Part shown: piece after piece, positions 53,981 to 63,389 of the stretch
Layout of the letters: each line of letters begins with the position of its first letter
How positions within the stretch are numbered: the first letter of the stretch is position 1
DNA from: Herpetosiphon llansteffanensis
GTDB lineage: Bacteria > Chloroflexota > Chloroflexia > Chloroflexales > Herpetosiphonaceae
Direction of reading: 5' to 3'
Assembly: GCF_003205875.1 (NCBI RefSeq)
Contig: NZ_PUBZ01000125.1
Location: forward strand, 62,001 to 126,000
DNA: 64,000 nt
The notes under the pieces: generated by a model
Database searches by the model: none
What the model was told of the DNA's origin: nothing
The model's input: the letters and a program-made list of their open reading frames with translations, nothing else
Program-made: the position numbers and the translations under genes

Positions 53981-56900
53981 GTGAATGATTATTCTGAGCG
54001 TTTAGCGGCCCTTTCGCCTGCCAAACGCGCCCTACTTTTGCAAAAAGTTCAAGCCAAGGGCAATAAACCAGCCCAACAGATTCAGCCGCGGCGCGATCAA
54101 CACAGCTATCCATTGTCGTTTGCCCAACAACGGCTGTGGTTAATTGAGCAACTTCAGCCCAATGCAGCGCTGTATAACATTTCAATTCCCATGCAAATTC
54201 GCGGGAGCTATGCAGATTTACCAAGCATTCTAAGCCAAACTCTCACCGCGATTGTCCAGCGCCATGAGCCATTGCGCGCCAGCTTCAGCATGATCGATGG
54301 CCTGCCGCAGCAAGCAATTATGCCTGTCGAAACCGTCGATATAGCGTTGCTCGATTTCAGTCAATTAAATGCCAGCGAGCGCGAAGCAGCACTCCACCAA
54401 GCGATGCAAACGGAAACCGAGCAGCCATTTGATTTGCGCCATGATCAGCTGTTTCGGGCCAAATTGCTGCGCGTTAGCCACGCTGAGCACATTTTATTGC
54501 TAACTATCCATCATATTGCCTTCGATGCATGGTCGGCCAAAATCTTTATCCAAGAGTTTGAAGCGATTTTCAGCGCTTTGGAAAACCAGCAGCCGCTGCC
54601 AGAACTAGCGCCATTGGCCTTGCAGTACGCAGATTTTGCTGCATGGCAACGTGAGTGGCTACAAGGTGCAACGCTCGACCAGCAACTCAGCTATTGGAAA
54701 AATCAGCTTGCTGGCGAATTGCCGGTGCTCGCCTTGCCAACCGATCGGCCACGGCCTGCCATTCAAACGTTCAAAGGCGGGCGGCACACGTTTTGGATCA
54801 GCGGCGAGCTTACCAACCAGCTCAATCAGCTTAGTCAGCAGCAGCAAGCAACCTTATTTATGTTGCTGCTCGGCGCTTGGGTTGGTTTGTTGCAGCGCTA
54901 CAGCGGCCAAAACGATATTATCGTCGGTTCGCCAATTGCCAATCGCAATCGCCGCGAACTTGAAGATCTGATCGGTTTCTTCGTCAATACCTTGGTTATG
55001 CGCGTCAAACCTGCCAATGATCCAACATTTCTCGAATTGCTGGCGCAGGTACGCGAAGTAGCGCTTGGAGCCTATGCGCATCAAGATTTGCCGTTTGAAA
55101 TGTTGGTCGATGCCGTGCAACCAACCCGCGATCTCAGTCGTTCGGCCTTGTTCCAAGTGTTGTTTGTGCTGCAAAATGTTGCCATCGGTGGCAGTCATTC
55201 GGGCTTGGATATTTTGGAAGATGTGGCGAGTCCATCAAAATTTGACCTCACGCTGTCGATGGTTGAATTTGATAATGGCCTGCGTGCCACGATTGAATAT
55301 AATGTTGACCTGTTTGATGCCAGCACGATTGAGCGCATGAGCCAGCATTATGTCACCTTGCTGAACAGCATCACCCAGCAACCCCAAGCCAAGCTCTCGC
55401 AATTGGCAATGCTCACGCCCAACGAGCAAACCCAAATCATCAAAGATTGGAATTCCAGCACCCAAGCTGCCCCCGATCAGCAGCTGTTCCCGCAACGCTT
55501 TGAAGCCCAAGTAGCCAAAACGCCAAACGCAATCGCCCTCATTGGCGACGAGCAAACGCTCAGCTATGACGAGCTTAATCAACGAGCCAATCAATTGGCC
55601 TATCGTTTGCAAGCGCAAGGTATTGGCCCAGAAAGTTTGGTTGGCATTTGTTGTGATCGTTCACTAGCTATGGTCGTTGCTTTGTTGGCAACCCTCAAAG
55701 CAGGTGCAGCCTATCTGCCGCTTGATCCGGCCTATCCCAGCGAGCGCTTGGCATGGATGCTCAACGATTCACAGGTAGCCATGGTTTTGACCCAAAGCCA
55801 TTTGCTGGAAACCGTGCAAGCGCTCAAGCACGACGGGTTAACAATTCTCGACCTCGCTACGATTTGCGATGGCAGTGAGCCAACGGATAATCGGCCAAGC
55901 ACAGTTCAGCCTGCCAATTTGGCCTATCTGATTTACACATCAGGCTCGACTGGTCAACCAAAAGCGGTCATGGTTCAGCATCACGGCCTAACCAACCTTG
56001 TGACAGCCCAGATTGCTGGTTTTGGGGTAACTGCGCAAAGCAGGGTGCTGCAATTTGCCTCATTGAGTTTCGATGCGGCAATTTCGGAAATAGGCATGGC
56101 CTTGTTGGCTGGCGCAAGTTTGGTGCTGATGCCAGCAGGCGGTTTGGCCGCAGGCACCGACGTACTCGGCTTTATTCGCCAGCACAACGTGAGCGTTGCA
56201 ACCTTGCCACCATCATTATTGACGGTGTTACCAGCCGATCAAGCGCCAAGCTTAACCACGCTGATTACTGCTGGCGAGGCTTCGAGCATTGAGCTTGTTC
56301 AACGCTGGGCGGTTGATCGCCGCGTGATCAACGCCTATGGGCCAACCGAAATAACCGTTTGTGCCAGCTTGACCGACCTTGAGCCAAGCCTCACGACCAC
56401 GCCGCCCATTGGTCGCCCGCTGGCCAATCTGCAAATCTATTTGCTTGATCAGCACCAGCACATCGTGCCAGTTGGCGTGATTGGCGAAATCTATGTTGGT
56501 GGGGTTGGCGTAGCCCGCGGCTATCGCAACCGTCCTGATCTGACTGCTGCGCGTTTTGTACCCGACCAATTTAGTTCAACCCCAGGCCAGCGTTTGTATC
56601 GCACCGGCGATCTAGGACGCTATCGTGCTGATGGCCAGATTGAATTTATCGGACGGATCGATCAGCAAATTAAATTGCGCGGTCATCGGATTGAACTTGG
56701 CGAGATCAGCAGTATCTTGAATGCTCATCCAGCGGTTGAGCAGAGCGTGGTGCTGATTCACGATCAAGCCAGCAGCACGGCACGGCTGATTGCCTATGTT
56801 GTGGCCAATCCAACTGCCGCTGAGGCATCAAACGCGCTGCAACAGGCAGTCGGAACCAATCAAATTCCAGCGCCGTACGATCTGGCTGCCGATTTACAAA

Positions 56901-57364
56901 CCTATGCCAAACAACAATTACCAGCCTTTGCCGTGCCTGCCGCTTTTGTGGTCGTGCCAACAATGCCGCTTACTCCCAACGGCAAAATCGATTATCGCAG
57001 CCTTGCCCAACAAGCACCGAGCCACAATCAAAGTAGTGGCCAAGCGCTGGGGCCACAAAATAACCTTGAACAAACCATCACCAGCCTTTGGCAAGAGATT
57101 TTGCAACTTACGCCAATCAGCACCCAAGCCAATTTCTTCGATCTTGGCGGAAATTCGCTGGCAATGGTGCAAGTGCATAGTCGGCTACAAGAGCTTTTGG
57201 GCCGCGAACTTGTGCTCTTAGATTTATTCAAGTATCCAACCATTCAGACCCTCGCCGCCTACCTGAGCAGCGAGCAATCGACCCAAGCATCAACCTTTGT
57301 TGATCGCGATAATCGTGCCCAACAACAGCGCCAAGCGTTGCAACGCCAACGTCGCCGCCGTTAA
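53981..57364 (+). CDS. NRPS: C-A(Tyr-like)-PCP
   Basis: Best start GTG at 53981 (GAGG 7 nt upstream); a TTG at 53975 is in frame and an ATG at 53968 opens only a six-codon ORF. 1127 residues. C domain (about 35-460) with HHIAFDA, His178, Gly of the motif replaced by Ala. A domain (about 485-1000; TSGSTG at 653): signature residues read from FDAAISE, TLPPS, LITAGE, NAYGPTEITVC give DASTIAAVCK, one residue from the tyrosine code DASTVAAVCK and related to the phenylalanine code of GrsA. PCP Ser1059 in GGNSLAM. It adds Tyr (or Phe) to the alpha-hydroxyacyl chain. The very C terminus is Gln/Arg-rich (RAQQQRQALQRQRRRR), perhaps a docking tail for the PKS that starts 20 nt later. Confidence 0.93.
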   Translation: MNDYSERLAALSPAKRALLLQKVQAKGNKPAQQIQPRRDQHSYPLSFAQQRLWLIEQLQPNAALYNISIPMQIRGSYADLPSILSQTLTAIVQRHEPLRASFSMIDGLPQQAIMPVETVDIALLDFSQLNASEREAALHQAMQTETEQPFDLRHDQLFRAKLLRVSHAEHILLLTIHHIAFDAWSAKIFIQEFEAIFSALENQQPLPELAPLALQYADFAAWQREWLQGATLDQQLSYWKNQLAGELPVLALPTDRPRPAIQTFKGGRHTFWISGELTNQLNQLSQQQQATLFMLLLGAWVGLLQRYSGQNDIIVGSPIANRNRRELEDLIGFFVNTLVMRVKPANDPTFLELLAQVREVALGAYAHQDLPFEMLVDAVQPTRDLSRSALFQVLFVLQNVAIGGSHSGLDILEDVASPSKFDLTLSMVEFDNGLRATIEYNVDLFDASTIERMSQHYVTLLNSITQQPQAKLSQLAMLTPNEQTQIIKDWNSSTQAAPDQQLFPQRFEAQVAKTPNAIALIGDEQTLSYDELNQRANQLAYRLQAQGIGPESLVGICCDRSLAMVVALLATLKAGAAYLPLDPAYPSERLAWMLNDSQVAMVLTQSHLLETVQALKHDGLTILDLATICDGSEPTDNRPSTVQPANLAYLIYTSGSTGQPKAVMVQHHGLTNLVTAQIAGFGVTAQSRVLQFASLSFDAAISEIGMALLAGASLVLMPAGGLAAGTDVLGFIRQHNVSVATLPPSLLTVLPADQAPSLTTLITAGEASSIELVQRWAVDRRVINAYGPTEITVCASLTDLEPSLTTTPPIGRPLANLQIYLLDQHQHIVPVGVIGEIYVGGVGVARGYRNRPDLTAARFVPDQFSSTPGQRLYRTGDLGRYRADGQIEFIGRIDQQIKLRGHRIELGEISSILNAHPAVEQSVVLIHDQASSTARLIAYVVANPTAAEASNALQQAVGTNQIPAPYDLAADLQTYAKQQLPAFAVPAAFVVVPTMPLTPNGKIDYRSLAQQAPSHNQSSGQALGPQNNLEQTITSLWQEILQLTPISTQANFFDLGGNSLAMVQVHSRLQELLGRELVLLDLFKYPTIQTLAAYLSSEQSTQASTFVDRDNRAQQQRQALQRQRRRR

Positions 57365-57384
57365 CGAAAGATAGGATAACGACG

Positions 57385-60300
57385 ATGAGTCATGATGAAA
57401 CCTTCGCCAACGATGGCAGCCTTGATATTGCCGTAGTGGGCTTAGCTGGGCGCTGGGCCAAAGCACCAGATGTTGATAGTTTTTGGCAGCAGCTTTGTGC
57501 TGGAGCCGAAGGCATTACGTTTTTTGATGCTGCTGAATTGCTAGCCGCAGGCGTTACGCCTGAACAATTGGCCCATCCACGCTATGTCAAAGCTGGCTCG
57601 GTGCTCGAAGGTATTGAGTTTTTCGATGCAGGCTTTTTCGGCTATTCGCCACGCGATGCAGAATTGCTCGATCCGCAGCAACGCATTTTCCTGGAATGTG
57701 CGTGGCAAGCCTTGGAGCATGCTGGCTATAATGCCGCAACCTATCCAGGTTTGATCGGTGTGTTTGCTGGCTCAAGCTTAAATACCTACTTGCTGCGCAA
57801 CCTCGTCAGCCAACAAGGGCGCGGCACAATTCCCGATCTAGCCCAATTGATCATGGGCAATGACAAAGACTTTTTGCCCACTAGAGTCAGTTATAAGCTC
57901 AATTTGCGCGGCCCAAGCTTTAGCGTGCAAAGCGCCTGTTCAACCTCGTTGGTTGCAACGCACTTGGCCTGCCAAAGCTTGCTGAGCTTTCAATGTGATA
58001 TAGCGCTTGCTGGCGGGATTTCGATCAGCGTGCCCCAACAGCAAGGCTATCAGGCCCAAGAAGGCGGCATTCTCTCGCCCGATGGCCATTGTCGGCCTTT
58101 CGATGCCCAAGCCCAAGGCACAGTCAATAGCAATGGCGCAGGTATTGTCGTTCTCAAACGGCTGGACGATGCGCTCGCCGACGGAGACACGATCTATGCC
58201 TTAATCAAAGGCTCGGCGGTCAACAACGATGGAGCACTAAAAATTGGCTATACCGCGCCCAGTATAGATGGTCAAGCTGCGGTGATTCGCGCTGCCCAAG
58301 AAGTTGCCGACGTAGATCCTGCTACAATTTCCTACATCGAAGCCCATGGCACGGCCACCATTCTTGGCGACCCGATTGAAGTTGCGGCGCTTACCAAGGC
58401 TTTTCGTCAGCAAACCGAAAAAAACCAGTTTTGTATGCTTGGCTCGGTTAAATCAAATTACGGTCATCTCGATACAGCAGCAGGCGTAACCAGCCTGATC
58501 AAAACCGTGCTAGCCCTCCATCACAATAAAATTCCTGCGAGCCTGCATTATCAAAACCCAAATCCCCAACTTGCGCTTGAAACATCGCCTTTTTATGTCA
58601 ATACAAAACTAAGCGACTGGCCAGCAGATCAGCCTGTGCGGCGAGCGGGCGTGAGTTCATTTGGCATTGGCGGCACGAACGCGCATGTTGTGTTGGAGCA
58701 AGCGCCAGCACTTGAGTCAAGCGCGCAAACCGCTGCGCTGCAAATGCTTGTGATCTCTGGGCGTAATCGGGCGACGCTGAATGCGGCGACCAAAAATCTG
58801 GCCGATCATCTTGAAGCCAATCCACAACTCAATTTGACCGATGTTGCCTATACCTTGCAGGTTGGCCGCCAAGCCTTCAATCATCGGCGGGTCGTCGTTT
58901 GCCAATCGATCGCCGAGGCCAGCCAAATTTTGCGCCAACGCGATAAACGCATGGTCAGCGGCCAAATCAATGCCACTACGCCAGCAGTTGTGTTTATGTT
59001 CCCTGGCAGCGGCGTGCAACACCCAAGCATGGGCCAAGAACTCTACCAAACGCAGCCAAGCTTTCGCCAAGCAGTTGAGCGCTGTTTGAGTTTGCTCAAC
59101 GCCGAAACTAGTGCAAATTTGCGCCACTTAGTCTATACACCAAACACGAGCGTTGATGAACAACAACTGGCCAGTATGTACTACAGTTTGTTGGCAATTT
59201 TCATCACCGAATATGCCTTGGCCCAATTATGGCTGGCATGGGGCATTCAACCAGTCGCCTTAATCGGCCATAGTTTGGGCGAATACACGGCGGCCCATTT
59301 GGCTGGCTCCATCTCGCTTGAAGCAGTGCTCAGTTTAGTCGAGTTCCGAGGCCTATTAATGGATCGGATTGAAGACGGGGCCATGATCAATATTTCCTTA
59401 CCAGAAGCTGAGGTATTGCCATTGCTTGGCGAGCAACTTTCGCTGGCGGCACTGAATGGCCCTGAACATTCGGTCGTCGCGGGGCCAATTCCCGCGATTG
59501 ATGCACTAGAGCAGCAGCTACTAAGCAGCGAGATTAAATACCGTCGCCTGCCAATTCGCGTAGCAGCCCATTCGAGCATGCTCAAGCCAATCGAGGCAGA
59601 ATTTGCCGCCTTTGCCCAAACGATCAGCATGCAGCCCGCCACGATTCCCTATATTTCCAATGTAACAGGCGATTGGATGCGCCATGAGCAATGGTCAAAT
59701 CCAACCTATTGGGTTGAGCATTTGCGCTCAACCGTCCGATTTAGCGCTGGCATGAGCCAACTTTTACAAAACCCCGCCCATGTCTTTCTCGAAGTTGGGC
59801 CAGGCCAAACCTTAACGACCTTAACCCGTGCTCAAGCCAACTTTGGCGCAGAGCGGGTTGTGGTTCAATCGATGCGCCACCCGCAAGATCAGCAAACTGA
59901 TACGCACTGTTTGTTAAACGCGCTGGGCCGTTTGTGGATCGCAGGCGTTGCGATCGATTGGCAGCAACGGGTCGTGAGCAAACCACGCCGCATCGCCCTG
60001 CCAACTTACCCATTTGAACGCAAACGCTATTGGGTTGAGCAATATATCAATCCTAGCGAAGCCCAAGGCGCACAGTTACCTGAAACTGCTCAAGCAACCA
60101 ACAACCAAGAGTCGGTTGAGCAAAACGATGCAGGCAATAGCTACGAGCGGCCCCAGCTCACAAGCGAGTATGTTGCCCCAAGCAGCAACCTTGAACAGAC
60201 AATTGGCGCATTGTGGGGCGCAGTTTTGGGTGTGCCAATGATTGGCATCCACGATAATTTCTTTGAATTGGGCGGCGATTCGCTGTTGGCCTTGCAAGTT

Positions 60301-61308
60301 GCAACCCACCTTGCAGAAAAAGTCCACACCAATCTCGGGGTGCGCAGCTTATTTGAAGCACCAACAATTGCCGAATTAGCCCAATTGATCGAAGCCCAAA
60401 CCGCGCCGCAAGCCAATCAGCAATCGTCGTTGGTACGTTTACAGCCGCAAGGCCAAGCCGCACCGTTCTTCTGCATTCACCCAATGAGCGGTATGGCCAA
60501 TGTCTATGCTGGCTTGGCGCAATTGCTTGGCACGCAACGCCCATTCTATGGCATTCAAGCCTTTGGCTTGGAGCACCCAGAAACGCCACTGAACGATGTC
60601 AAAGTGATGGCGCAACGCTATCTCAGCGATATACGCAACGTTCAGCCGCAGGGGCCATATCTGCTTGGCGGTTGGTCGATGGGTGGCTCGATTGCCTTTG
60701 AAATTGCCAGCCACTTAGTCGCCCAAGGCGAAACTGTTGGTTTATTGGCATTAATCGATACGCCCGCCACATTGACTGGCACGTCACCAGAACAACTGAC
60801 CGATCTGGAGCTGTTAATTGCCATGCTTGGCGTAGATGCCAGCATTTTGGGCATTGACGACCCCAAAGCTGAGCCAGATGCAGCGATGTGGAATCAGATT
60901 TTGGAGATCATCAAGCGGCACCTTGGCTTGCCCGATAGCTACACGCTAGTACGTTTGCGGCACCTTGTCGCAACCTTTCGCACCCATTCGCAAGCAGTTT
61001 GGAATTATCAACCAGCGACCTATCCCAACGAGGTCTTGATCTTACGGGCTGCCGATTTGGCTGGCCAACACGACGACCAACTGCAAGCTGCCTATCACAT
61101 GGCCGATTTGGGTTGGGGCCAGTTTGTGACTGGTCAGATTCACATCCAAACCATTCCAGGGACGCACAACACCCTGCTGAGCGAGCCAGCGCTGCCAATT
61201 TTGGCCAGCCATTTGGCAGTAGCGTTGAAAAACGTCGCTGCTGATTCATCCTTGAAACCTGCACCATCACCCAATGAAGGATCGCATGAAATCACACTTA
61301 TGGATTGA
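57385..61308 (+). CDS. Terminal PKS: KS-AT-ACP-TE
   Basis: ATG at 57385 (AGGA 8 nt upstream); 1307 residues. KS (about 10-430; Cys185 in QSACSTSLVA, EAHGTATILGD, NYGHLDTAAG), AT (about 530-830; Ser630 in GHSLGEY; the substrate-motif region reads RVAAHSSM, neither clear HAFH nor YASH), ACP (Ser966 in LGGDSLLA) and type I thioesterase (about 1035-1290; Ser1098 in GWSMGG, Asp1125, His1261 in GTHN). There are no reductive domains, so the last extension leaves a beta-keto group next to the Tyr-derived carbon. The TE then hydrolyses or cyclises the chain; possible outcomes are a beta-keto acid (and its decarboxylated ketone), a lactone through Thr, or a tetramic acid. Sequence alone cannot choose. 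Confidence 0.95.
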   Translation: MSHDETFANDGSLDIAVVGLAGRWAKAPDVDSFWQQLCAGAEGITFFDAAELLAAGVTPEQLAHPRYVKAGSVLEGIEFFDAGFFGYSPRDAELLDPQQRIFLECAWQALEHAGYNAATYPGLIGVFAGSSLNTYLLRNLVSQQGRGTIPDLAQLIMGNDKDFLPTRVSYKLNLRGPSFSVQSACSTSLVATHLACQSLLSFQCDIALAGGISISVPQQQGYQAQEGGILSPDGHCRPFDAQAQGTVNSNGAGIVVLKRLDDALADGDTIYALIKGSAVNNDGALKIGYTAPSIDGQAAVIRAAQEVADVDPATISYIEAHGTATILGDPIEVAALTKAFRQQTEKNQFCMLGSVKSNYGHLDTAAGVTSLIKTVLALHHNKIPASLHYQNPNPQLALETSPFYVNTKLSDWPADQPVRRAGVSSFGIGGTNAHVVLEQAPALESSAQTAALQMLVISGRNRATLNAATKNLADHLEANPQLNLTDVAYTLQVGRQAFNHRRVVVCQSIAEASQILRQRDKRMVSGQINATTPAVVFMFPGSGVQHPSMGQELYQTQPSFRQAVERCLSLLNAETSANLRHLVYTPNTSVDEQQLASMYYSLLAIFITEYALAQLWLAWGIQPVALIGHSLGEYTAAHLAGSISLEAVLSLVEFRGLLMDRIEDGAMINISLPEAEVLPLLGEQLSLAALNGPEHSVVAGPIPAIDALEQQLLSSEIKYRRLPIRVAAHSSMLKPIEAEFAAFAQTISMQPATIPYISNVTGDWMRHEQWSNPTYWVEHLRSTVRFSAGMSQLLQNPAHVFLEVGPGQTLTTLTRAQANFGAERVVVQSMRHPQDQQTDTHCLLNALGRLWIAGVAIDWQQRVVSKPRRIALPTYPFERKRYWVEQYINPSEAQGAQLPETAQATNNQESVEQNDAGNSYERPQLTSEYVAPSSNLEQTIGALWGAVLGVPMIGIHDNFFELGGDSLLALQVATHLAEKVHTNLGVRSLFEAPTIAELAQLIEAQTAPQANQQSSLVRLQPQGQAAPFFCIHPMSGMANVYAGLAQLLGTQRPFYGIQAFGLEHPETPLNDVKVMAQRYLSDIRNVQPQGPYLLGGWSMGGSIAFEIASHLVAQGETVGLLALIDTPATLTGTSPEQLTDLELLIAMLGVDASILGIDDPKAEPDAAMWNQILEIIKRHLGLPDSYTLVRLRHLVATFRTHSQAVWNYQPATYPNEVLILRAADLAGQHDDQLQAAYHMADLGWGQFVTGQIHIQTIPGTHNTLLSEPALPILASHLAVALKNVAADSSLKPAPSPNEGSHEITLMD

Positions 61309-62056
61309 ATGGTTGCGCAAGCAACCGAACGCTACACTGCGGCTCTTTTGCTTTCATTATGCAGGGGGCACGGCGCAACGTGCTCATCAATGGGCCAAAC
61401 AGCTTGACCAAGAGGTAGAGCTTTGTGCCATTGAATTGCCAGGCCGAGGCAAACGCTTCATGGAGCCTGCCTATACCAATCTTGATCAATTGCTCAACGA
61501 CTTGATTCCGGTGATTAAACCCTTGCTTGAGGAAAAGCCGTTTGTGTTTTTTGGCCATAGCATGGGCGCGTTGGTCAGCTACGAACTCAGTCGGCGCTTG
61601 CAACATGAGCATCAGCTACGGCCCCAAATGCTCTTCGTTTCGGGCCATGCAGCGCCACATATCCCACGCCAAAGCGTGATTCACCAGTTGCCACACCAGC
61701 AATTTTGGGATCGATTGATGCAATTGAATGGCACACCCAAAGATATTTTGCAGCATCCAGAGTTAGTCGAACTGTTGACCCCGATTTTGCGCGCCGATTT
61801 TGCGGTCTGCGAAACCTTCGGATACAACAATGCGATTGTGCTGGATTGCCCAATGGTGGTGTATGGCGGCCTCGATGACCCGAGTGTTGCCGCTGCTGAG
61901 CTTGAATTGTGGCGCAATCATACCAGCAATGCCTGCGAGATTGAGCTGATGGCTGGCGATCATTTTTATCTGCACAACCCATCGCAGCACGAGCTAACCA
62001 AGCATGTCAACCACCACATCCAAGCGGTAGTTCGGTCGGTCACATCGCTAGCTTAG
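61286..62056 (+). CDS. Type II thioesterase (editing)
   Basis: The ATG at 61286 has AAGGA 4 nt upstream and overlaps the PKS end by 23 nt (an ATG at 61274 is also in frame). 256 residues, usual for GrsT/RifR-type enzymes: LFCFHYAGGTAQ at the start, IELPGRGKRF, Ser92 in GHSMGAL, an Asp in YGGLDDPSV and His226 in AGDHFYLH. These free-standing hydrolases clear wrongly primed or stalled acyl groups from carrier proteins. The overlap ties its dose to the assembly line. Confidence 0.93.
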   Translation: MKSHLWIEWLRKQPNATLRLFCFHYAGGTAQRAHQWAKQLDQEVELCAIELPGRGKRFMEPAYTNLDQLLNDLIPVIKPLLEEKPFVFFGHSMGALVSYELSRRLQHEHQLRPQMLFVSGHAAPHIPRQSVIHQLPHQQFWDRLMQLNGTPKDILQHPELVELLTPILRADFAVCETFGYNNAIVLDCPMVVYGGLDDPSVAAAELELWRNHTSNACEIELMAGDHFYLHNPSQHELTKHVNHHIQAVVRSVTSLA

Positions 62057-62138
62057 CAGTTTCATCGGCGCAAGCCAGCGACCAACATTGTTCACAGCGG
62101 CTAGCCCGCCACCCAGCCAGAAAGGATTGGATTGTTCA

Positions 62139-63350
62139 ATGCGTGCCTTATTTGTCCTGAATCCTGGCATTGGTCACTTGAATCCCATGTTGCCAGTTGC
62201 CCAAGTGTTGCAAGAGGCTGGTCATGACGTGGCCTTTGCAGTATCGGCCAAAATGCTTCCAAGCATCGTAGCCAAGGGGTTTAATGGCTTTCCTGCTGGA
62301 TTAGAGTGGCTTTCATCAGAAATGGCCCAAACCTTTCCAGAGATTTTCGAGCTGCCGTTTGCTGAACAAGGGCAGGCAATTTTAGGCAGCATCTTCGCTG
62401 ATGCTGCTGCGCATGCGATGGTTGCCGATCTGCTCAACCTCGGTAAAACGTGGCAACCAGATATTATTGTGCGCAACGATTTTGAGTTTGGCAGCTGTGT
62501 TGCCGCCGAACTATTGGGCATTCCGCAAGCGACAATCAGCATTAGCTATTTTCTTTCGGCGAATGCACTTGAATCATTAATTGGCGAAGAATTAGCTTAT
62601 TTGCGCAGCACCTATGGCCTAGCGCCCTACCCAACCATGGATATGCTCTATCCAGCATTATATTTGGCCTTCGCGCCACCTTCGTTCCAGCCCAAGGAAA
62701 TTCCGACCATGGAATCGTTGCGGCCATTGCGTTTTACGCGGTTTAGCGATGGCGAATTGCCAGCGTGGGTCGCGCAATTGCCCGATCGGCCAACAGTGTA
62801 TGCCTCAATGAGTTCAGTCTTTGATACCCCAACGATCTTTCCAATGATTCTTGAGGCCCTGCGCGACGAGCCAATTAATTTGATTTTGACGGTTGGCACC
62901 AAACAAGATCCAGCCCAATTTGGGCCGCAGCCAGCGAATGTGTATATCGAGCAATACATTCCCCAAGCCTTGCTGTTTCCGCATTGCGATCTTTTTATCA
63001 CTCACTGTCCGTTTGCCACAATTATGTCAGCAATTAGCCATGGCATGCCGTTGTTGATGATACCTGTGGCTGGCGAAGAACCAGCGGGCGCGATGCGGGC
63101 GGCAGAGCTTGGTTTAGGCAAGGTTTTGCGCTTGCCCAACCAACCCAAAGAATTTTTTGATCAATGGGTTCCTGAGTTTTCGGTCGAATCGATTCGGGCC
63201 AGCGTGCGCGAGCTATTGCAAAGTCCCCGCTATCGCAGCAACGCCCAACGCTTTCAAGCCGAAATTCGCGAGCTACCAGGCCCAGAACGGGTCATTGAGC
63301 TATTAACCAACGTGGCGCAACAACGCTCGTTGTCAGCGCCAACGAATTAA
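62139..63350 (+). CDS. Second MGT-type glycosyltransferase, with altered donor motif
   Basis: ATG at 62139; the frame is open from 62088, but the family start is MRALFVLNPGIGHLNPML. 403 residues, GT-B fold of the macrolide glycosyltransferase type: acceptor domain with GHDVAFAVSAKMLPSI, donor domain with NVYIEQYIPQALLFPHCDLFI and MPLLMIPVAGEEPAGAMRAAELG. The usual HGG of the donor loop reads THCPFAT here, keeping the His but replacing Gly-Gly by Cys-Pro. It could use an unusual sugar donor or be altered in activity. It follows the thioesterase by 82 nt and precedes a sugar O-methyltransferase, so it probably decorates the released product. Confidence 0.88.
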   Translation: MRALFVLNPGIGHLNPMLPVAQVLQEAGHDVAFAVSAKMLPSIVAKGFNGFPAGLEWLSSEMAQTFPEIFELPFAEQGQAILGSIFADAAAHAMVADLLNLGKTWQPDIIVRNDFEFGSCVAAELLGIPQATISISYFLSANALESLIGEELAYLRSTYGLAPYPTMDMLYPALYLAFAPPSFQPKEIPTMESLRPLRFTRFSDGELPAWVAQLPDRPTVYASMSSVFDTPTIFPMILEALRDEPINLILTVGTKQDPAQFGPQPANVYIEQYIPQALLFPHCDLFITHCPFATIMSAISHGMPLLMIPVAGEEPAGAMRAAELGLGKVLRLPNQPKEFFDQWVPEFSVESIRASVRELLQSPRYRSNAQRFQAEIRELPGPERVIELLTNVAQQRSLSAPTN

Positions 63351-63389
63351 TATCCAGCTAGCAATTTTTGCATGGGAGACCAACAACCA

